A DNA stretch of 64,000 bases from Anoplopoma fimbria (lineage: Eukaryota; Chordata; Actinopteri; Perciformes; Anoplopomatidae), in NCBI RefSeq assembly GCF_027596085.1, contig NC_072460.1, forward strand, positions 7,585,512-7,649,511. Reading direction: 5' to 3'. This document shows positions 50,310 through 58,516 of the stretch, piece by piece. Numbering within the stretch: position 1 is the first letter of the stretch; each line of letters opens with the position of its first letter. The notes beneath the pieces are model-generated. The model saw only the letters and a program-made list of their open reading frames with translations. It was not told where the DNA came from and did no database searches. The position numbers and the translations under genes were made by a program.

Positions 50310-50720
50310 ACCAGAGCAGAGATAAAGCTGTAACATGCATCAGCATTTTAACACTGACATAATGCTGACTAGGCAGCGGCTCCTTCTAGTTCATGCATTT
50401 GTTACCTCTAGACTAGATTACTACAATTCCTTATTATCAGGCTGCTCTAATAAGTCTCTTAAATATCTACAGTTGATCCAGAATGGTGCAGCGCGTGTTC
50501 TAATAAAAACTAAGAAAAGAGATCTAACTGGCCAGGCACTGTCTTATCCAAAGGAACTTATAGTTCCATATTACCCAACTAGAGAGCTGCGCTCCATCAA
50601 TGCAGGGTTACTTGTGCTTCCAAGAGAATCAAAAAGTAGGATGGGAGACAGAGCCTTCAGTTATCAAGCTCCTCTTCTGTGGAACCAGGGTTCCAGTTTC
50701 AGTCTGGGGGGGAAGACACA
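50310..50720 (+). pseudogene. LINE C-terminal fragment with in-frame internal deletion
   Basis: The frame 50335-50793 begins with LINE sequence: LVHAFVTSRLDYYNSLLSG, 'KYLQLIQNGAARVL' and 'KTKKRD'. It then joins directly to 'QALSYPKELIVPYYPTR' and 'KSRMGDRAFSYQAPLLWNQ'. In related fish LINEs a segment of about 30 residues, containing a 'LHWLPV' motif, lies between these blocks. Here it is missing, with the frame kept open. This is the region after the RT domain in L2/Rex-type elements. The RT itself is absent and the last ~35 codons are unrelated, so this is a dead 5'-truncated copy. Confidence 0.85.
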
Positions 50721-51142
50721 AGAAAAAATGCTACTAAGTTATAGTGAGATTTTTTATATTTCATTTTATTCATTTATTTTTACAGGATACTGAGTAAACA
50801 AAAATGAATTTTGCTTCTTTATCATTGAGGGAAAAATTACGACATACACAGTGTTTGTGTTCGACTAGCCCTCGAAAGCCCTCTCGCAGTGGCTAAAGAG
50901 GAAGTCAGGTGACAGGAAGTCAGGTGACAATATCAGAGCCACAAAGTCTGTTCGGGAGGAGGTGAGGATGGATTGGTCAACAGAATGTGTAACTTTAACA
51001 CAAGAGAAAGCTGTTTGTTTATTTTCTTTCAACCATGATCCCTGTCGTTCTCAAACCTTAACCACAGGTTAATTACTGTAACCACGTCAACCGTAAGGGC
51101 CACAACCATGGTAGATGTGTTAATTTTATTGAGTTTTGTATA
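50721..51142. other. Non-coding spacer
   Basis: Holds a small duplication 'gaagtcaggtgaca' x2 at 50901-50928. Nothing else is recognised. Confidence 0.5.
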
Positions 51143-51427
51143 TTACATTACATTACAGTCATTTAGCAGACGCTTTTATCCAAAGCGACTTACAATCAGT
51201 AGTATATTACATATCATTCACCCATTCACACACTGATGAGGTGGCAAGGTGCCACCATCAGACTCTAACTAACATTCATTCACATCCAGTCCACACCGAT
51301 GGCAAGCCTTCGGGAGCAACTTGTTCAAGTGTCTTGCCCAAGGACACATCGACTGCCGAAGCCGGGTATTGAACCACCGATCCTCTGATTGGAGAACTAC
51401 CTTGCTCTCCACTACGCCACAGCCGCC
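51143..51427 (-). mobile_element. tRNA-derived SINE, near full length, (TGTAA)n tail
   Basis: Read on the minus strand, it starts GGCGGCTGTGGCGTAGTGGA with an A-box-like TGGCGTAGTGG (51409-51419) and has a B-box-like GGTTCAATACC about 45 bp later (51365-51375). The body includes 'gtgtccttgggcaagacac'. The 3' region is TTGGATAAAAGCGTCTGCTA, a tail I know from many fish repeats. It ends in three TGTAA units (51143-51157), the 3' tandem repeat typical of L2-type LINE mobilisation. It is a retroposon, not a functional tRNA. The family name is not assigned. Confidence 0.85.
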
Positions 51428-52129
51428 TATATATATATTAAACATCTATTTGTTAATATTACCAGCAGCTATAACCCCGCAATTTATATCTTCAACTGTG
51501 CAATATTCTAATCTATTTGCATGTTACACACTACATCATAGAGCCCTTTTTCTGCATTATTATTTGCACTGTTGGTTTACACAAGTTTACCGCTGTATTT
51601 ACACCCAACAGAGTTCACTCCGCCACAGGGTGGGAGGGTTTTGGGACTGGATTGGATCTGGGCCTTTGTGTTTGTGTGTTTGTGTGTGTGTTTGTGTGGC
51701 GAGCACTCAACTCACCTGCTCCTGTCTGCACACCTGGCAGCCGTGCTCTGGTTTCCTCATCCCCAGATCACTAACAGTTGGTAGTCTCTTCGTCTCCTCC
51801 TCTGAGTGGGATTTATTTTTCAGTGTTTCTGCGTTGTGCCTTTAACTTACCATGTGTCTTCTTGCCTCGCTTGTCTGCAACGCCCAGGAATGTCCTAGCC
51901 AGCAAAATCCCCACCATCCTCATTCCCTTTATTGAAACACAAGGTTTTCTACTTTACTTGGAAGATTGGTTGAAGGGAAGACACTTTTGGAAGAAGGCTT
52001 CCATATGTGTGAGGAGGAGTTATATAGTGGTGCTGTCAGCTCAACAAAAAGACCAGTGACTCAACCACTTTTGGTAAAACTTCTAAACTCTTTTGACTTG
52101 ATAATGTAAGTACACAAAATGAATATATA
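51428..52129. other. Non-coding stretch
   Basis: Contains an imperfect TG/TTTG array at 51667-51700. Three overlapping frames here are unconvincing. Confidence 0.5.
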
Positions 52130-52260
52130 ACGGCCCACTTAAAGGGACTGTGTGTAGGATTAAGTTGCATTTAGTGGTGTGGTTACAGATCAATACCAAC
52201 TGAGTACTCTCCCTTTTCAGACTTGACTTGCTACTGTAAAGTAGCTTTATAATGCATCTT
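52130..52260 (+). repeat. Teleost repeat, partial ('ggactgtgtgtaggatt' type)
   Basis: The run AAAGGGACTGTGTGTAGGAT, 'gcatttagtggtgtggttac', 'agatcaataccaactgagta' matches the opening of a common fish repeat. Only the first ~100 bp are convincing. Confidence 0.55.
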
Positions 52261-52627
52261 TTTTTTTCATTAAATTTTTTCTCTTTGCTCCGGCTGTCTC
52301 GCTCACTGTTTCTGACTATGGCCTCTCTGGTGCCGCACTGATAAAACAGTGCTGCACGTTTTACATTTTTAAACAGGAATGCCTTAAAATACGTATTGCA
52401 TGAAATATGCAGTTTTCAGCAGTTCAGCTCTGCTTCCTTATTACCGCTGCAAAACCTCAGTGCCGTCCTTTAGTGAGAAGGGATGATCCCAATTTGACTG
52501 TTTAGCCCATAAACAAGTGCCACAAATCCTTAGTAAGTAAAATCATCAGGAACATTCCCCAATGGCCGATCCATTTGGTGGTCTTTGGTTTTATTTTTCA
52601 ATTCTTATTGTCTGTATGGTGCCGGCA

Positions 52628-52850
52628 TAGACTGAATATAAAAAGTGTACATAGTCATTGTGAAGTCACCCATTGGATTTTGAACTGCCGTTTTGAAACC
52701 TGGAATTCGGGTATTTTGCGTCGCAGTCTTGGATTATGTCCGTCGCCGTGTTGTTTTGTACCATATTTTGAATGCGAGGGAGAGATGTAGTGCGCTGGAT
52801 ACGGCTCTGATAGCGGCAGCGATCTGCCAATCTCGCCCTCCATTGTAGCC
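52628..52850 (+). repeat. R1 interspersed repeat, copy G (5' part)
   Basis: Has 'atagactgaatataaaaag', 'gaagtcacccattggatttt', 'aactgccgttttgaaacct', the 'cttggattatgtccgtcgcc' core and 'ggctctgatagcggcagcga', then stops at 'tctcgccctcc'. The 3' half is absent. Confidence 0.75.
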
Positions 52851-53445
52851 TCAGATACCTCAGCCTTACAAATCCTTTACACGGTCCTCACCAGAGAAAG
52901 CCCTCATTGTTCTCGTCACTGTGACGTGCGCGTACGTGAGCCTGCAGTGAGGGTCAGTCAGACCGTCCTCCTGTCCGTAACTTCCAAGCGTCTGTTGAGC
53001 GGCACCAGAGGAGCAGCGAGTGGGTGAGCCAACACGTGTCCACCACTGAGCCAGTCAACTCACCACGGCCACTCTTCAAGCCTACTTACTGCTTACTCTC
53101 TCCAACGCTGATACTGCACTGTATCGCCTACACACAGAACACAGACACTGACACACACAGGATTCAGCCTGCTCCCTTAACAAACAGCAAAAACACCCCT
53201 TTACATTTCTACACACACAGGCATGGTGCGTGGCGGAGAACATATTAATTATGAGTTAACTAGGAGCAGTTTGCACATTAATAATTGTCCACACAACAAA
53301 GCCAGAAGGGCCCCTTCATCGGACCCCAAGGTCAGGGTTCTGTAGGTGTGTGTGTGTGAGTGTGAGTGTGTGTGCAGGCATGCTGTATGCTACCCTGAGT
53401 CTCCTGTCCCTCTGTAAATCTATGCAGGATCTGTATCTGCACACA
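52851..53445. other. Non-coding stretch, nothing recognised
   Basis: GC is somewhat higher at 52860-53060, with CpG-containing 'gtgacgtgcgcgtacgtgag'. No exon or motif is certain. Confidence 0.45.
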
Positions 53446-53453
53446 CCCCCCCC

Positions 53454-53491
<38 letters not shown>
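53446..53491. repeat. Compound (C)n-(CA)n microsatellite
   Basis: About 11 C residues followed by about 17 CA units. Confidence 0.96.
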
Positions 53492-53495
<4 letters not shown>

Positions 53496-53677
53496 AAGAC
53501 AAGCACTTTGTCCAAGACACGTGAGCTCCTTATCAACAACAAGTCAGGGTTGTCGGTTCGACTGTCCTTCTGAACCACATTATTGATCATAAAGTGAAGA
53601 AAACAAGCCATGGTGTAGTATTGCATGCAGTCATGTGTTTCACTGTGTGATACGGTGACCGAGCAGTCTAAAGATCG

Positions 53678-53948
53678 AATGCCTGATTATATAGCCCATA
53701 TGTACTACCTTCATGCACTGTCCAGAGGAACATGAGCACAATCAACCATTTGTAGAGTGCCCTTCTTTCTCAGACTGTCCTTCGGTCAGCTCCGACCAGT
53801 GACCGACATCTCTCCGTCTATGCTCCGTAGACTCTCATGCATCAGTTTCATGTTCAGGCTGCTTTAGTGGATTTGGAGCTAGTCATGTTTAAACGTTGTG
53901 TAATAGTGATACTCGTTACCCAGAGAGGTTAGAAGGAGATATAAGTTT
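53678..53948 (+). repeat. X repeat, left arm of highly identical inverted pair
   Basis: These 271 bp are the reverse complement of 57369-57639 with a single mismatch (TCATGCACTG here, TCATACACTG in the complement of the other arm) and no indel. Beyond its inner edge the similarity continues but falls to roughly 80-85%. Beyond the outer edge it stops. It has no coding capacity. Confidence 0.97.
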
Positions 53949-54139
53949 CTAAAAAAATAAGTTTCTACTTAAAAACCTCTGGAGGAACATTAGCAGAGTA
54001 CGTTAGAACATCATTAACACCTCTATGATTTTGTTATTAAATGAAACTTAATGAAATGTTTGTCCTTGCAGCTGTATTTTTTGTGTCTTAAAAACCCATG
54101 AGGGTTGGGCACGTTATCTGCACGACACGGAAATAGAAA

Positions 54140-54140
<1 letters not shown>

Positions 54141-54174
<34 letters not shown>
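54141..54174. repeat. (ATCT)n tetranucleotide microsatellite
   Basis: About 8.5 perfect ATCT units inside the left arm of the X-Y repeat. It is absent from the right arm. Confidence 0.97.
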
Positions 54175-54259
54175 GCTACGCTAGCTACTGAAGGTATACT
54201 GAATGCATACTGAATGCATTTTTTACAGAAACAGTGTTGTAATTAATATCATAGTCTTC

Positions 54260-54545
54260 TGCCTGGATCTCCAGGTGATGTGGTGGTTCACGTTTACACG
54301 GCTGTCTGTAGCTTAAGCCTCTATCTTTATCTTTTTAACCTGCTTCGAATGCTGAATCAGTTTGACATCTTGGATGTATCATTCAAACACATTGTAGACC
54401 CTCCTGTATGCTTCTCTCTTGTTTCCCAAAAAATAGATAATATTTTGTCAGGGAGTGAAGTTAGTGACAGTGTGGGCTCAAAGGTAGCTCTGACAGCTTG
54501 ACGGAGTAGCAGCAGGGGGCGGGGTTTAGCCAAAGGTCAAATAAC
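54260..54545 (+). repeat. Family Y repeat, copy 1
   Basis: Ordered blocks 'caggtgatgtggtggttcac', 'ctttatctttttaacctgct', 'cattgtagacc', 'gttagtgacagtgtgggctc' and 'cagggggcggggtttagcc'. The reverse complement of 56680-56945 matches at roughly 75-80% by eye. Copies also occur at 63118-63360 and 3900-4005. Its position after X in both arms shows that X and Y form one composite unit. Confidence 0.85.
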
Positions 54546-56330
54546 TTTTACATTTTTTGGTTATATTGAAAATGTTCTTCCCAATAGAAAGGCTAACATC
54601 TGTGTTGTCAGCTATTAAAAAACAAAAAGGATGATTGGCCTTTTGACTAATTTAAAGCAGGCCTCATCAATATTCTTTTTATAGATCAACTGAAAATATA
54701 TGCAAGGTGAATAGGGATCACTCATCGTGACAAATCCGCAACAATGATCACTTACTCTGCAGCTCTACAGAGTTTTCTGCCTCTTTTAGGTCATTGTTTT
54801 GGTTTTCATCCCCACAAACTCTTATAAACCTGTTTGCAGTTTAAAATCTATTTGTCTCAGGAGTTGGCAGAGACCAAACCAAAAGAAGAGAGCTCCTAAT
54901 GAGTTTCCTATGAATGTGTCAATAGCTAATGGCTTACTAACACATAGGCCAAAATTACATTATCACCAACTCTGCAGGATAATGGCTGTCAGCTGTCCAT
55001 TCATGCTGCTTATTCCCTGTCAATATATTGTATCTAGAACTGATAATTACAGAGGAAACATGGTTGCAGTTTGCTGCACAGGTGAATTATGGCTGCTGCT
55101 GTCCAGGAGGATCAAATCAATGCAGTCTTCAAATTAGCCACCTCCTGTCTGCTTAAAAGCACTCCTGGATATAATGAGAGTCCTCCAAGTGGAGCTAAAG
55201 TGAGCACAGGATGAAAATCTATGAATTGAAATTAATCCCAATCGCTTTACTGTGAATCATCAGTGCAAACACACAGGAAGAAGAATGTGAAAGATGAGCC
55301 ATCCTTCCCCTATTCAGCTTAATGGACTGGGACCTGCATACTTGCCTCTACCATTTGCATGAATTCCCATTATGAGAGAAAAATATTGCCTGATCGCACA
55401 TTTATCTCTCAGTTATCAAATCAATTAGTCAGTGAGGTGTGTGACCTGTTACTGTTCCTAAGAGGACTTACGTAAATGGCTCGTAACACAGGTATAGCAG
55501 GTTTAGTAATTAGTCATTAAACAAGACAATGCCAAGCCTGTATGTGCATGAGAAGCGTTTAACTCATCAGCGTCAGAGAGCCTTTAGCTTTTTTCACTGT
55601 TGTTTTCCTTTGCCATGCTTTTTGGCTGTCTGGTAAATTAACCAGACAGCCAAAAGTAAATTAACCATATTGGAGATAAAAAAAACATTTTTTTTAAATG
55701 ACACAGACTTAAAATAAAACAGGAATATTATTTAAAATGGCATTTTATACCATTACAACCCATTGGTGGAGCTTATATGCATTAATGTTTTTTTATTTTC
55801 ACACATTCTTCTTCCTTGTCAATACCTGGCGCTACATATACAACTTGACCGCTGAAAGTTCTACATAGTGAAATATCCTTCTCCTTTAGACTCTGTGTCA
55901 ACAAAAACGAAACATTCTGCTTCATATTATAATGAAAGATGTCTTCAAGGCTGTTTAATGGATAGCATTCAACGCTACAGGTCAGTCATGATATTGTGTG
56001 TACTCCCCTCTGGTCAGTGAATCCAGTCTGACTTGAGTAGTTATGTGACTAGATTCTCCATCTCAGCAGCAAAAGCTAATGTCCCTGGCTGCAGAGTCCC
56101 GTTGATTTTTCTCCTGCACTGCCCCAGAGGCTGCTGGTCCCTGACCTTCAATTGCTCCATGGTAGGCTGGGGCCACTCTGCAGCCCTGCTGTCACAGCCA
56201 ATGCTCGGGGACTTTCTGACGGATTCTCCTGTCGCTTTAATTATGCAGACATTCACTCAGCGACTCAGTCAGTGTGTCCAGGGTTTACAGTTAGAGGACT
56301 GCACTGAAAGAACATAATCATGAGTGTAAC
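54546..56330. other. Core of the palindrome; no gene
   Basis: This is the single-copy middle between the two X-Y arms. The part 55130-55560 is free of obvious repeats and could be conserved non-coding sequence. A perfect 15 bp hairpin lies at 55620-55655. Opposed frames at 56.03-56.32 kb overlap and are not convincing genes. Confidence 0.5.
55620..55655. repeat. Perfect hairpin (15 bp stem, 6 nt loop)
   Basis: TTTTGGCTGTCTGGT (55620-55634) is exactly complementary to ACCAGACAGCCAAAA (55641-55655) around an AAATTA loop. Its midpoint (about 55637) lies close to the midpoint of the surrounding X/X' inverted pair (about 55658). The stem is too short for a typical microRNA precursor. Confidence 0.9.
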
Positions 56331-56473
56331 GGGGCCACCCGATAGCTTAGAGGTTAGGGCGCACACCACATTGGCGTTAATTCCCAAGTGGTTCCCAGTT
56401 CAATTCCCTTACTGTCTTTCCTCACTCTCTCCACTGTCATTATCAAATAAAGGCTGGAAATACCCCCAAAAAT
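56331..56473 (+). mobile_element. tRNA-derived SINE
   Basis: Starts GGGGCCACCCGATAGCTTAG with an A-box-like TAGCTTAGAGGT (56343-56354) and a B-box-like GTTCAATTCC (56398-56407). Next comes a 'tgtctttcctcactctctcc' body and 'atcaaataaaggctggaaat', ending in 'cccccaaaaatg'. This order is that of a common percomorph SINE. The head is too degenerate for a tRNA gene. It is a different SINE type from the one at 51.1-51.4 kb. Confidence 0.8.
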
Positions 56474-56679
56474 GTTAAACATTAGTGTAGCACCACAAAT
56501 GAATGTTATCAATCATGGTTATGGTGAGTTTAATAAGAATACTGTTGGTTGTTCATTGGTATTATTATTATTAGTCTAAATGTAGTCCATGTTGTCTTTA
56601 TTTAGCATGACCACCACCAAAAGTGGAATAGCAAAACAGCAGTAGAGTTGCAGAGGTGCAAGTTACGGTTGGTTCCAAA

Positions 56680-56945
56680 GGTGAAGATTTTTGCATAGAA
56701 TTGACCCTTGGCTACCATATAGCCCACACTGTCACTAACTGCACGCCCTGAAAAAACATAATCTAATTTTTGGGAAATTTTCAAAGTGAGAGAAGCAGAC
56801 AGAAAGGGTCTACAATATGTCTTTGATGGATATATTCAGAATGTCAAACTGATTCATCAGTGAAAACAGGTTAAAAGATAAAGATATAAGCTAAAGGTAC
56901 AGATCAGAGAGCAAAAGTGAACCACCACATCACCTGGTGATCAAG
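56680..56945 (-). repeat. Family Y repeat, copy 2 (right arm)
   Basis: Reverse complement carries 'caggtgatgtggtggttcac', 'tcttttaacctgttttcact', 'cagtttgacattctgaatat' and 'gttagtgacagtgtgggct', as in copy 1. The terminal GGGGCGGGG block is missing and replaced by 'aagggtcaattctatgc'. Confidence 0.85.
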
Positions 56946-57368
56946 ACAGAAGAGTTCAGTTCTGAACGTTACAACGAATCAAACGGAGCGACTGATCAAC
57001 GTTAAGGCAAACAGACTGGTCTCCATGGCAACAAACAGCTGATTCAAAGAAAAGACAAGCTACATTAGTGATGAAGAAGAAGATGAAGATGATTAACGTT
57101 CATTAGTTAACTAATGCAAACATATACAAGGCTTCTATATTTAGTGACATTACGCTTTAATAACTTAAGGAGCAAAAAAAAAACTTGGTATAACAACAAC
57201 TCCTGATAAGCCGGGTCTTTTTTCGCTGTTACAGTGATGTGTAGACATTCAGTGTACACTCAGTACTAGCGAAGCATAGAAGTGCTAATGCTAGTTAATG
57301 ATGTGCTAATGTACTCTGCTAATGTTAGCACCACAGGTTTTTTTTTACGTAGAAACGTAATTTTTTAT

Positions 57369-57639
57369 AAACTTATATCTCCTTCTAACCTCTCTGGGTA
57401 ACGAGTATCACTATTACACAACGTTTAAACATGACTAGCTCCAAATCCACTAAAGCAGCCTGAACATGAAACTGATGCATGAGAGTCTACGGAGCATAGA
57501 CGGAGAGATGTCGGTCACTGGTCGGAGCTGACCGAAGGACAGTCTGAGAAAGAAGGGCACTCTACAAATGGTTGATTGTGCTCATGTTCCTCTGGACAGT
57601 GTATGAAGGTAGTACATATGGGCTATATAATCAGGCATT
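57369..57639 (-). repeat. X repeat, right arm of highly identical inverted pair
   Basis: Inverted partner of 53678-53948 with 270 of 271 positions matching. The intervening DNA is 3420 bp. A diverged tandem copy of X follows directly at 57640. Confidence 0.97.
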
Positions 57640-57855
57640 TTATCTCCTTCAAGCCACTCTGGGTAACAAGTATCACTGTTGACCATGACGAGCTCCAAAT
57701 CCACTAAACCAGCCTGAAAATGAAGAAAATATGAAAGTAATTCATGAAAGTCTATGGAGCAGAGACAAATAGGTGTCGGATCTCCGTCGGAGCTGGCCGA
57801 TGCTACGGCATGATTGACCAGGCTGCATTCAAGGGGCGGGACTTAGCTGTTATGT
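57640..57855 (-). repeat. X repeat, third diverged copy in tandem
   Basis: Shares 'tatctccttc', 'actctgggtaacaagtatca', 'agctccaaatccactaaa', 'cagcctgaa', 'gagtctatggagca'-like sequence and 'gtcggagctggccga' with the right arm, with several indels (about 80% similar). It ends in GGGGCGGGACTTAGCTG, echoing the end of Y copy 1. Confidence 0.8.
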
Positions 57856-58452
57856 TATGTTCTTCTTGGTCTACAAAGGGTGCAGTCCCGGCTTGTTTAG
57901 TATTCTTCTTATATTCTGTACTGATATGCTTGTTCCTTGTGCTTTAAGACATCACCATCTTTTAGTTTACGCAGAATAACTCTCAAATTTCATTAAATAT
58001 TAAAAAACAGCAATGTCTGATGTTTTTCTTACCAGAAGATCCTGCAACTCAAAAACATTACATTACGCATTGCCATTATCAATTTGATTATGTTACTGTC
58101 AACTCATACAAATGCTATTCATCAACATTTTTAGATCTTCCCTAAGGCTCCACTTTAAAGACTTGAATACATTTCTTGCAACTGTAATCATGTAAATACA
58201 CCCACACTTCAGACGTTATATTCCTCTAGCCAGGACTTACTGGTGACTCCCTGGTGTTCAACAGGGCATAAGTCAAATGGTTGAGCGTCATTTTCATTTT
58301 AGAAGAATGTACATTCTTACCGACTGCTCAAACTAATTTCAACCCTACAGGTCTATATTTGACTTGACTTATCATTATGTATGATTCCACCTGGCAAGAC
58401 ACAAGAAAGAGCTGTGATAGCGTGTTTCTGACTGCTAATGCTCCTGTGTGTG

Positions 58453-58454
<2 letters not shown>
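57856..58454. other. Non-coding stretch, nothing recognised
   Basis: AT-rich spacer between the X repeats and the TG array. Confidence 0.5.

Positions 58455-58514
<60 letters not shown>
58455..58514. repeat. (TG)~30 microsatellite
   Basis: An uninterrupted TG array of about 60 bp. Flanking frames that read as VCVC or THTH strings are artefacts. Confidence 0.98.

Positions 58515-58516
<2 letters not shown>

Noticed and set aside
51365..51427. tRNA gene
   Set aside because: A- and B-box-like motifs are present, but the cloverleaf is degenerate and it is fused to a SINE body and tail. The same holds for 56331-56410 and 35575-35645.
53500..53600. Third SINE around 'gttgtcggttcgactgtcc'
   Set aside because: A B-box-like motif is visible, but no A-box, body or tail can be aligned with confidence.
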